64,000 bases of DNA, from positions 26,909,741 through 26,973,740 of the forward strand of contig OX328124.1 in NCBI GenBank assembly GCA_946811695.1, in the 5' to 3' direction. Source of the DNA: Gonocerus acuteangulatus (lineage: Eukaryota; Arthropoda; Insecta; Hemiptera; Coreidae). A program made the translations under genes and the position numbers. Positions 55,310-64,000 of the stretch are shown in pieces (position 1 is the first letter of the stretch; each line of letters opens with the position of its first letter). The notes under the pieces are model-generated. The model made no database searches, had not been told where the DNA came from, and saw only the letters and a program-made list of their open reading frames with translations.

Positions 55310-56470
55310 TCAACTAGCTGATTGCCCGTGCTTCGTCACGGCAGAGAAGTAGTTATTTTATTACGTTAGATAATGTATTGTACTGCAACCCATTTGGACA
55401 TACGGTTCAGAACTCTGGGAACTGAGCAAATATCGAACATCAAACGCATTCAAACATTCCAACCCAATACATACATTGACAATAGTCAATGCTTCCTTCT
55501 ACGTTTCCAACCTCTACCTCCATAAAGACCTCAATATCCCACTCATTACAGACGTTGTATTATCCAGATTTCAACGTTTCCATCCTAAACTTTCCACTCA
55601 TCAAAATCCTAAAGTCCTCTACCTATCAAGCGTCACCCACCCACTCTCTCCACCAATGCGACTCAGAAGACAGTGGCCTAGAGATCTGCTGCAGTGACCA
55701 AGTGAAGTGTTAGCAATGGCTTTCTCTTTCTTCAAGTGCGACAATTTTCTGTGGCTCGCCGATCTCTCTTAGACTCCAGCCACTGGTTGGAGCAGAAGGG
55801 AGCTTGTGAAGGCCCCATTTAACGTCAGCTGAGCGTCCTTCTGGCGTTAATCGAGGATGAAGTTGGGAGGCCTTGAGCACAGAACCTTCATATTGTATCA
55901 TAAATCATATTACCAGATGTATTTATATATAAGATGTAATAATCAATAAAGAAATATACATAAAAAAAAGATAATGTATCATCAACATAAACACGACTAC
56001 ATCATTTTGTGCAGTTCATTTTAGACGGTTCCCTTCATGCTATGAGTTAATTATCAAATGATAAGTTTTTTTTTGTTATTTTTAGTTAATTTTAAATGAT
56101 AAGTAATCAAAGTATACTGTTTCTTAACACTGAGTGCTCCGTACCAGTGTCAAGAAACACATAACCTAGAGATAACCCGTTATCTATCGGTTACCAGTAA
56201 CAGAAGTTAAACCGGTACAGGTTAAAATTCGTTGTCAGTAATAAATGGACGTTGAAATTTAAAAATTTATGTTTCCAAGAAACACCTATTATATTTGCGA
56301 GCATAACCAAGAAGTGTTCTTACTGGAAATGCTGATGAGTGAGGAGGCTGTGCAAGGGGTGGGGATATTATTACGGATGGACCATCAGGTATAGCGTAAA
56401 CTCTATGGGGGACAAAATCACAGTTTATTTCTAGTAATTCAAGGTCTGCAACAATTTTCGCAGTTAATAA
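55310..56470 (+). repeat. Repeat W, copy interrupted by a Jockey LINE
   Basis: It starts 'actagctgattgcccgtgct' and aligns inverted with 19300-19840. The alignment breaks at 55379 and resumes at 55969, exactly the boundaries of the Jockey insertion. The shared right part includes 'aacctagagataacccgtta' and 'ggacaaaatcacagtttatt'. Confidence 0.8.
55368..55979 (+). mobile_element. 5'-truncated Jockey-clade LINE with 11-bp target duplication
   Basis: AGATAATGTAT at 55368-55378 and 55969-55979 flanks the insertion. 55384-55697 encodes the C-terminal part of a Jockey polyprotein: LQPIWTYGSELWELSK, then a frame-shifted NIKRIQTFQ and TIVNASFYVSNLYLHKDLNI. It continues with FHPKLSTHQNPKV, LSPPMRLRRQWPRDLLQ and a stop. 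At least two frameshifts occur around 55435-55480. A 270-bp 3' UTR with AATAAA (55944) and an oligo(A) tail ends at 55968. The reverse-transcriptase core is missing, so the copy is dead. Confidence 0.88.
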
Positions 56471-56600
56471 AAGTTGGAGTTCAATGCAATGTAATAAGAT
56501 ACAATTAGCTCGTAATTGGCATTTAAGGTTATTGAATTACTCAAAACTTACGGTATTTATCTTTTATTTATCCTTTTTACTGTGCACTAACACCTAGGAC
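56471..56600. other. Short unassigned stretch
   Basis: AT-rich; nothing recognised. Confidence 0.4.
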
Positions 56601-56765
56601 AATGGCGTCAGGCTGTCTAGTGGTCACTACCCTTTCTAAAGATCCATGATGAAGCGGGGAATTTTTGCAACAGGCCCTGATAGTAAAAAAGCTCAACCTA
56701 CTGCAAGTGAGATTCGACTCTGCATCTACCGCATGAGAATGCAAGGCGTTATCCGCTGTTTTAAA
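56600..56765 (-). mobile_element. tRNA-derived SINE
   Basis: On the minus strand it begins 'cagcggataacgccttgcat', has a B-box-like GAGTCGAATCTC, and ends 'gtagtgaccactagacagcc' followed by TGACGCCATT. That end resembles the SINE at 14968-15128. No poly(A) tail survives. Confidence 0.65.
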
Positions 56766-56899
56766 TGTTTACCTAACTATTACTATAATTTTAATACCGA
56801 AAGCTAGCTAAACTATGAATCAAATATTTTTTTCTAAAAATAATAGGGAAAACATCGAGAAAACATTATTGTAAATAATTTTCAAATTCAGTATTACAG

Positions 56900-57185
56900 G
56901 TCCATGCCTACTAAGCCCCTTAGCAGACCAGGAGGTCCATCGCCGATGCAATAGAGGTCTCTGGTTCTTTACCGTATAGGTTATGAGAAACATAGTCTAA
57001 TAGCCTGACACTTCCACTTGTGCAGGCACCCAGAAAAGCCTGGATCTGCTTGCGCTAAATCTTGAAACCCCAAGTTCTATCCTCAAATGATGTCATTAGA
57101 AGATAAAATGTTTAGTGCGCACCAGAATTTCAAACTTGTGTCCTTTCGAACATTACTCAAGTGCTCTACCTCTGATCCAAACTCG
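56900..57185 (-). mobile_element. Diverged family V SINE
   Basis: On the minus strand the head reads 'ggatcagaggtagagcactt' (A-box-like) and 'gtttgaaattc' (B-box-like), followed by a body related to 61139 and 63800. It is strongly diverged. An A-run on the + strand at 57219-57235 lies outside the head. Confidence 0.5.
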
Positions 57186-57861
57186 CAAATAAATCATTCG
57201 CAAAACATTGTCGGAAATAAAAAAAAAAAAAAAAAACATAAAACCGTCTCAAGATATGAACAATACAAAGTGGGTCCCTTGTCCATCACTGACACTTATC
57301 TAGTGTTTTAGAAATTTATTTGTCACAAACTGCTTCAAATGTCTGAAGCATTATGTAAATAGCCGTTTATATTTTGATTTTATATATATGAAGAAGATGA
57401 TAGCACAACTCAAATTATCTAGCACAAAGCATACATAAATCTACATCCAAAGCAATAGCTATGTTTTTAATATAGATCAAACAAGCCCATTATGCAATGT
57501 AGGAGAAAATATTATAGCACACCTTCTAAATGAATGCAGAATTCTGAAACCACTGAAAAGGAGTTACCCCGCCGCTAATAATCAATAATTATCATCCACC
57601 CAACTTATTGATGTCTAATCCCCCAAAACCCAAAAACAGCTAGAAATGCCTTCAGCCACCAGACTTTTCGAAACCTACAAGCTAAAAAGACTCTTCTAGG
57701 CTGAAATCAGTGCCAACCCTTAAAGTTTTCCCTTTAAAGTCACCTAATTTTATGCTTATTATTTATTATTATTTTACAGGCATCATGTATTATTTGTTGT
57801 TTTACTATGGAAAGTGAAATTTAATTTTGAGTGCCAAGTCCTTGTTGTAAGTTTTTTACTT

Positions 57862-57863
<2 letters not shown>

Positions 57864-57924
<61 letters not shown>
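57864..57924. repeat. (TA)n array
   Basis: About 61 bp of pure TA. Confidence 0.95.
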
Positions 57925-57927
<3 letters not shown>

Positions 57928-57929
57928 GT

Positions 57930-59035
57930 ATACTAAAATTCATATTAAATAGCATTTTTGATTAAACATCCCCCCTTACTAAAAGCAAAAATTAATTTCA
58001 ACGAAAATCAGGCCTATCGAAGATTCAAAAAAACAGAAGGGCTTACTGCGTGAAAAAAATAAATGCCTCTAATTTGAAAATGAGCTTACTTAATCTGACC
58101 ATCTGAGCGTTATCTGACCATCTGTCATGACTGGAGGGGATGATGGATAACCTTCGAAGAGGCTTTCTATTAAAACTGGGGGGGGGGGGGTGATTAATGA
58201 AATTAAAATGGCGGCAGGTGCTAGGGACGTTACTTCATATTTATAATACATATTCGTTACTTCGCATTTTAAACTTAAGCCTTCCCGAACAGATATATTC
58301 AATCACCTTTTTTAACTGATAGGAGAAAGATTTTTTCAGCTCATTTACCGAAAAAAAAAATGGGATGGTTAGAAAACTGATTTTTACTACAGACAAATGT
58401 TTCCTCTGAAAAGTAAACAAAATTATAACACAGTTCTGAAAGACTGCAAAATATACCTATATACTTTTAGACTAAAAATTTTAATCTTTGTAGCCGATGT
58501 TAAGAATGGAAAACGTATTGACAGAATAACGACTGCTTGAACTGACTGTCAAAATCGCTAACTCTTATATCTTCTTGACATTTGACTTTCTGAACCGAAC
58601 TGATTCATATGACTAATATAGAAACCTACTTAACATATGAATATTATAACTGAAAACCAATAACGCCTACGTTAACAGTACTGCACTTATTATCCTAAAC
58701 ATAATGTTTTATTTATTTTGAATCTTTTTTATTGCCTAAGGTACAAAAGCATAGATAAATAAACATTAATATCTGGAATACATTTACTCCTCTAAAGAGA
58801 TATAGCACAAATCTTTCAGTTTTAGCGTGCTTCCGACCTGGTTATCAGTAGACAAACCCACTAACGCAATCCGGAGTTGATGCCTAGAAATATTGACGTT
58901 TCATAACCCAAAGGTTAAATACGGCGGAAATCAAATCATAGTACTTAATTTTTTTCTTGCATGGACTTAAATGTACTCTTTCTATAGTTTAAAGAATAGA
59001 CTAACTTTTTTTTTTAAATTTGTTTGTTTAAGACG
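57930..59035. other. No gene recognised
   Basis: AT-rich sequence with a G-run at 58180-58190. Nothing assignable. Confidence 0.4.
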
Positions 59036-59039
59036 TAAG

Positions 59040-59215
59040 TACTTAACACTCCGTGCTATAGGGTCCTGGGTTCGATTCGCACTAGGGGTGGTGGCTTTTC
59101 TTTAGAAAAAGAAAAGGCATCAGCCCTATCCTGGCTAGAAAAGGTTGGTAACCTATAGATAACCCGTCCTAAAATTCGTAGTTAATTAATGGACGTTAAA
59201 ATTTAATAAATAAAT
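59040..59215 (+). mobile_element. tRNA-derived SINE
   Basis: The B box GGGTTCGATTCGC lies at about 59069-59081, with a tRNA-like stretch before it. The body includes 'ggcatcagccctatcctggc' and the tail reads 'ggtaacctatagataacccg', 'taattaatggacgttaaaat', ending in AATAAATAAAT. The GGTAACCTATAGATAACCCG part resembles the tail core of the 5S-headed SINE at 32.2 kb. Related pieces lie at 45868-45993 and 61845-61880. Confidence 0.7.
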
Positions 59216-59271
59216 ATTTTAAGTCTATATTTTTAAACGTATTCAGCTTTTGATATTTCTGGTCCTGGCGA

Positions 59272-59274
<3 letters not shown>

Positions 59275-59333
<59 letters not shown>
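59275..59333. repeat. (TA)n array
   Basis: About 59 bp of pure TA. Confidence 0.95.
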
Positions 59334-59336
<3 letters not shown>

Positions 59337-59559
59337 CGTTCGCGTTAAATTTATAATTATATATAATTAACTTAACTTTTTAACTTTACTTTTATTTATT
59401 AATTTATTTTCTAGTAATTTATTTAATTCTTGTTTACTATTCATATCGCAATACGCAACTAATTGTCTGTCTTAACTAATATTTTTGATTGGCATCGTTT
59501 AATGCAGAGCCTACATCAGCATATAACATAGTATTAAATGCTATTCGCCCTGGATGCGG

Positions 59560-60240
59560 AATATCTATATATATATAAAAATCACGTGACTGTTTGTTTG
59601 TATGTTTTTCTGTTGGTCTGTTTTTCTGTTTGTCTGTTTGTTCCTTATACAAATCTACACCGTTTGACCGATTTTGACCAAACTTGGCATACAGGTAGGT
59701 CTTGATACGGGAAATCTCCTAGGCTAGGTCAAAATAGTCAAATTTCAAAATTTGGCCAAAAGGTCAAAAGTTTTGTTCAAGAAAAATTGGCTACACTGAA
59801 CCATTCAGATTGTGACGGCCATTTTGAATCGACAGCTATTTTGAATAATGTCTCAAATTTATTTGTTGATGTTCTTGATAATTAGAATAACTCGAACTCA
59901 TTGATGACTTTACATCATTATATAATCAATAATACAGGTCAACAATCACTGTCTATCTAAGGAGTGCTGGCCTTTCGTTGATTAGAGCTATCTATTCGTA
60001 GGGTTTGGTGCTGGCCTCTGTCGGCTTTTTTCAGAACTGCTGTGGTGCTGGCCTCCGTCGGCTTTTTTCAGAACTGCTGTTGCTCTGTTGGCTTTCTCAC
60101 GAACTACATCTGAACAGATATAAACAAATTCACACCGTTTGACCAATTTCGCCGTAACTGGGTATACGGGTAGATTTTGATACGGGGAGAGTCAAAGGCA
60201 GGAAGTAGGCGTAGGATTGCACGCCGGGTAACAGCTAGTT
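59560..60240 (-). repeat. Inverted relative of the 32.95-kb repeat
   Basis: On the minus strand it starts 'ctagctgttacccggcgtgc' (right end) and finishes 'cagtcacgtgatttttatat' (left end). Those are the same outer ends as at 32950-33625. It has two recognisable tandem-unit motifs and a central segment with two 'gtgctggcctc(t/c)gtcggctt' repeats absent from the other copy. Confidence 0.7.
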
Positions 60241-60954
60241 ACCCATAAATAATAATACTTTTTTGGGTAATTTAACTTTTTTTATGAAAATATTAGATAT
60301 AGATAAGAGAAGGTGAATATTGGTTAATAATTGTATTATATAATTGGCTATAGACTCTCCATTGTAAGAAGGAGCGATAGGGGTGTAGTGGGGGGGGGGT
60401 AGGTATAGTCTAATTACAGCTGTGGGGTTGTGGGGTTTTAAGGGATGAAGGAGGGGGAAAGGGGGAGGGGGTTCTAAGGCTGCCCAGGGGAACTAATTTA
60501 GTCAGGAGATAACGATGGAGATAGAACCCCTGCTTTTCGCGGGCTTTTTCCCTCATTCCCGCCAAATCTCTCTCTCTCATGCCGCCTAAGACTACAAACC
60601 TCATACCCTCGGGAATAGAGAAACATTATAATTTCCCGTTACACTACCCGCTCTTTAAAGAAATTAACACTTCAAAGCTTACATTCTCTTAGGGGATCTT
60701 CCACCTCTATGAAGACACTTTATTTTATATAACAATCCACCTTAAAAGGTTTTATAATTACTGCCTTACGTGTATTGCTTTATATCTCTTTAAATTTTAG
60801 GTTTATATTATCTAAGCTTCAGTGGTTTTTCCACGCCTTATAAGTGTGGCCGCTGCTGTAATTTAGGCACATAGTATTTCAAAAGGATTCAACAATTTAT
60901 AGGGAAGAAAAAGCATTATGTTAAGCTTTGTTTGTCGTGGTATCGATTCCAAAA
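60241..60954. other. No gene recognised; G-rich strand
   Basis: 60390-60480 is G-rich on the + strand. No supported gene. Confidence 0.4.
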
Positions 60955-61005
60955 GTCTGACTCGCAGGAACTACGTCATTTTAGCGCGGTTCCGTTCATA
61001 TGCCT
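60955..61005 (-). repeat. Repeat Z / Penelope-associated fragment
   Basis: 'gtctgactcgcaggaactac' through 'tttagcgcggttccgttcat' matches 42905-42955 almost exactly. Confidence 0.65.
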
Positions 61006-61138
61006 TGTGCTATTATTAAAGGAATAGTAGCATTTATTGGTGGAGTTTGTTGGTAAAAATATAAAATAAAATCTCGAAGAGAAATAGTTTAAGGCGCCAC
61101 AACAGGAAACTGACAGTATCATAAGCGATATATATATG

Positions 61139-61478
61139 GGGACGAGGTTAGCTCAGTGGTAGAGCACTCGACTAATGAACTGGAGGACCAGGTTCAAAAC
61201 CCGAGCGCGCACTAAAGATTTTTTCTTCTAGTGCTGCCGTTCGAGGGTTGGATTTAGGGTCCCAGATCGTCCCTAGGCTCACCCACCCTTTAATTAATTT
61301 AATTAATAATGGGTACCTTGGGTGCTAATGACTCTAGCAGTCGAAGCGGCCAAGGGGAAAATCAGGCGGCCGGAGCGTAGTGTTGACCACACTATCTCCC
61401 TAGTGTGCCGTATGGTCAAGAATCAGATACCTCTACAGTATCTGCCCCTCTGGGCCCTTGTGGCCTGTTGCGGGACTG

Positions 61479-61482
<4 letters not shown>
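61139..61482 (+). mobile_element. tRNA-headed SINE, family V
   Basis: The head GGGGACGAGG, TTAGCTCAGTGGTAGAGCA (A box) and GGTTCAAAACCC (B box) is tRNA-like. The body includes 'cctctgggcccttgtggcct' and ends GCGGGACTGATTTT, after which a (TA)n array starts. The inverted copy at 63489-63800 is collinear over the whole length. The acceptor stem does not pair, so it is not a tRNA gene. Confidence 0.8.

Positions 61483-61537
<55 letters not shown>
61483..61537. repeat. (TA)n array
   Basis: About 55 bp of TA between the SINE 3' end and a repeat X fragment. Confidence 0.95.
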
Positions 61538-61543
<6 letters not shown>

Positions 61544-61544
61544 T

Positions 61545-61690
61545 AATATACATAGATTTGAATTACCGTTACATTCGTGACCTATGGGTTCTAAAACGTA
61601 ACATTTTCTAGTCGGCACTTCCGGATTGCGTTCCGAGGTCAAACTCATAAGCGGTATTCCTTCCTATAGGGGAGGGAGGAACTGCGCTGG
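61545..61690 (+). repeat. Repeat X, right half
   Basis: 'gggttctaaaacgtaacatt', 'tctagtcggcacttccggat' and 'gcggtattccttcctatagg' match 44140-44260. The (TA)n array lies just upstream, as in the other copies. Confidence 0.7.
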
Positions 61691-61704
61691 CTAGGGTTGA
61701 TGCG

Positions 61705-61745
<41 letters not shown>

Positions 61746-61835
61746 GAAACGGCATCATCCCTTGTTAACGCGGTTTCTCCCTCCCCCATAGGAAGGAAAC
61801 CCGCTTATGAGTTTGAACTCAGAATGCAATCCTAG
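61640..61835. repeat. Inverted pair around a poly(T) run
   Basis: 'aactcataagcggtattcct' on the left and 'aggaaacccgcttatgagtt' on the right, together with 'aggggagggaggaactgcgc' and 'gcggtttctccctcccccat', are inverted around a T-run at 61708-61741. It looks like two repeat X ends joined head to head. Confidence 0.65.
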
Positions 61836-61899
61836 CCCAAAAAAGCGTGGTGGTAACCTGTAGATACCCGTCACAAAAATATGCGTTATGTATAGGTGA

Positions 61900-62184
61900 A
61901 AGTTAAAGTGTAAATAATATTAATAAATAATAAAGTGTAAATAATATTAATAAAGTGTAAATAATATTAATATCTCTTTTTCTATGGGAGTTTCACTTTA
62001 TTTAAGATTTTTAACCAGATGGCAATGATCTTAGAGGACAACAGTCAATAAAAGTGTAATACATTTTTACACTCTGAAGTATGGAAACTAACAGACGACT
62101 TATTATTACTTCCCGAAGTAATTCGTAAATCAACTATTAAACATTTCTTCAAATTTTCATTGATCCTACCTATTAGATATCAAA

Positions 62185-62189
<5 letters not shown>
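61900..62189. other. AT-rich; repeat Y fragment
   Basis: 'gtgtaaataatattaataaa' is repeated three times at 61908-61972. 'tcttcaaattttcattgatc', 'ctacctattagatatcaaat' at 62150-62185 resembles the part of repeat Y before its (TA)n. Confidence 0.45.
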
Positions 62190-62251
<62 letters not shown>

Positions 62252-62275
62252 TATATATATAATATATATATTTTT
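62190..62275. repeat. (TA)n array
   Basis: TA dinucleotides with several AATAT interruptions, next to a repeat Y-like fragment. Confidence 0.9.
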
Positions 62276-62471
62276 TTTAAAAAAATCGTAGCATCGTTAA
62301 GTTTGCTTAAAAAAAATGTATTTTTATAAATCATTTGTGAGAACATACCATTTGAGAATGTTAAACTCGAAAAATTACATGTCGTGTCCTATTTCATTGA
62401 CGCAATGGCAAAGTCTTTCTCAAAAATTGGCAACGAGAGGGGATCCATATTGATCTGGGTGACTTCCGTTT

Positions 62472-62647
62472 AAATACTCAACGGGGGGTCTCCCGTGGTC
62501 TAATGGTTAGCGCCTTGGATTCATAAGCGGGAGATGGTGGGTTCGATTCCCAACCTCCGGCAGGAATTTTATTATCCCACGGCTCGCTGGTAAAATTCCT
62601 CGCTGCACCCTGGATGTCGGCGCTAATGACCTAGATGTAGATGCGCC

Positions 62648-62723
<76 letters not shown>

Positions 62724-62730
62724 TCAACGG
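62472..62730 (+). mobile_element. Young tRNA-derived SINE with 71-base poly(A) and target duplication
   Basis: AAATACTCAACGG (62472-62484) is repeated as TACTCAACGG at 62721-62730 directly after the poly(A) tail (62650-62720), whose last A residues can complete the repeat. The head has GTGGTCTAATGGTTAGCGCC (A box, Glu/Asp-tRNA-like) and GGGTTCGATTCCC (B box). The body ends 'tcggcgctaatgacctagat' then GATGCGCCGT before the A tail, the same ending as the 5S-headed SINE at 32.2 kb. The perfect duplication and long uninterrupted tail argue for recent insertion. Confidence 0.9.
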
Positions 62731-63456
62731 ATTACAATCACCTATTTAATAAGCAAATGGAAATCAACAGGAAAACAAAAAAACAACCGACTTCATGAAG
62801 TTGTCGAGGAATCGGAGCTTGGAATCAAAAACCGTTTTTGTTCCAAATAAGAGGGTGAACCGCCTATCCTAATTATACGTGATATAAAAGTAATAAAATG
62901 AGTTATAATAATTAATTTAATGACAATTTATTGTTAAAATCTTTTTGTTGTTTCGAGATATTCCACGATAAAAATTTCTCCGATAAAACTGAGATTTTCC
63001 ACCATAATAATGATAACAACTAGTAACAAACGTTGTGGAACACATTTTGCAAACTAGTAATAAAGAGGTACATACGGTATGATGAGATAAAACCTTGTTG
63101 AACAATAGTTAGCCAAGTGAGAGGGAAACTTGGTCCGTTTAGTTTTATTCTCTCACAGATAGCGCTGCAGTAGGCCTATCAAGTAAATTACTAGTACTTT
63201 CCCTGTTTCGCCGACATTTATCTGCCTGTGGGCCTAATGTAGGACTATCCTGGTAATCGGTCTATTCCCCCAACTAGAGAGGGTATAGACTCCGGGGGGA
63301 GGTTGCACTAACTACATCAGTGTGAGAAACTAGAAATACTGCAATGTTTCAGACTTCTTGTACGTAGACTCCCAATAGAGTCATTTTTCTAACATTCGAG
63401 AATTTTGTACGTTCGAATTAAGGACGAGTCCTCATAATCCGAAAACTTCAATCCTG
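62731..63456. other. No gene recognised
   Basis: AT-rich to mixed sequence; nothing assignable. Confidence 0.4.
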
Positions 63457-63489
<33 letters not shown>

Positions 63490-63800
63490 TCCCGTAACAG
63501 GCCCTGAGGGGCAGATATTATAGAGGTATCTGATTCTTGAGGGAGATAGTGTGGCCAGTACTATGCTCCGGCCGCCTGATTTTCTCCTTTGTTGCTTCGA
63601 CTGCTAGGGTCATTAGCACCGAGGTACCCATTAATAAATTAATTAAAGGCTGGGTTTGCCCAGGGGCGGCCAGGGAGGCCGAATTCAACCTATGAACGAA
63701 GACGCTAGAAGATAAATATCTTTAGTGCTTGCTCGGGATTTGAACTCAGGTCCTCCAGCATATGAGTCCAGTGCTCTACCACTGAGCGAACCTCGCCCCC
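63457..63800 (-). mobile_element. tRNA-headed SINE, family V, inverted copy
   Basis: On the minus strand the head reads 'gggggcgaggttcgctcagt' and 'ggtagagcactggactcata', with B-box-like GAGTTCAAATCCC. The body is collinear with 61139-61482 and ends GTTACGGGAATGATTTT followed by a T-run (A-run 63457-63485 on +). So family V copies end in T-rich or TA-rich tails. Confidence 0.8.
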
Positions 63801-64000
63801 TCATTCATGTAATATATGAATAAATTAATCCTTGATTATATTATAATTTTCTCAGTATTATACTGAGTATTCTCAGTTTGGTTAATAACTGTAAAGAAAA
63901 TAGCATCTTGCCTTTTTCTTTGCTCAGGTGTTCTTGTATTTTGCTCAATCTTCCTTGAGGCTTGAACTCGTGATTATTGTTCTCTGCAAGGATTGAATAA
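63801..64000. other. Window edge, no gene recognised
   Basis: AT-rich sequence to the end of the window. Confidence 0.4.

Noticed and set aside
61139..61213. Functional tRNA gene
   Set aside because: A and B boxes are present but the acceptor and anticodon stems do not pair, and the sequence continues into a repeated SINE body.
62641..62850. Poly-lysine open frame
   Set aside because: It is the poly(A) tail of a SINE.

Overview
This window reads as an AT-rich stretch of a large arthropod genome, most likely an insect. That inference rests on one ordinary gene piece, an 83-bp exon (41274-41356, + strand) of a CELF/Bruno-type RNA-binding protein whose wording (HNIKTL) resembles insect Bruno proteins as I remember them. 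It also rests on the repeat content: I-clade, Jockey-like and CR1-like LINEs, mariner, Tigger/pogo, Penelope-like ends and many long (TA)n arrays. I could not determine the species. No other host exon, intact tRNA gene or bacterial-type operon was found. If the exon is used, the window is almost entirely intron: at least 41 kb before it and 22 kb after it.

Layout. 0-9.5 kb: an I-clade LINE copy with target-site duplication (3406-4027), two related repeats with an internal (TA)n array (4733 and 6750), and a second I-clade LINE with most of its RNase H domain (7502-8717). 9.5-20 kb: two more I-clade copies, a 5S-rRNA-headed retroposon, a tRNA-headed SINE, satellite-like AT repeats and an R1/Jockey-like LINE tail (17720-19030). 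20-33 kb: a SINE, a foldback element, a palindromic mariner (24840-25557), Penelope-like hammerhead relics, a CR1/Jockey-like LINE and a 5S-derived SINE with clean target duplication (32128-32341). 33-41 kb: a 124-bp tandem repeat, hairpins, a 583-bp inverted-repeat element and a nine-copy 81-bp tandem array. 41-48 kb: the CELF exon, a dense cluster of Penelope-like ends with hammerhead-ribozyme motifs, and a 48/49-bp minisatellite with higher-order structure. 48-54.6 kb: a broken transposon-type gene (49262-50488, minus), a Tigger relic and another hammerhead pair. 55-64 kb: a Jockey insertion whose empty site is preserved in a second copy of the host repeat, several SINEs and (TA)n arrays.

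How the parts relate. The LINEs (5'-truncated, flanked by 11-13 bp direct repeats) are the likely source of reverse transcriptase for the SINEs. Several SINEs with unrelated heads (5S rRNA, different tRNAs) carry a similar 3' domain, which suggests a shared LINE partner. The Penelope-like ends occur repeatedly as head-to-head inverted pairs, each carrying hammerhead-like motifs. Almost everything coding-like outside the CELF exon is a truncated or disrupted transposon product; many long open frames are only microsatellites or tandem repeats read through.
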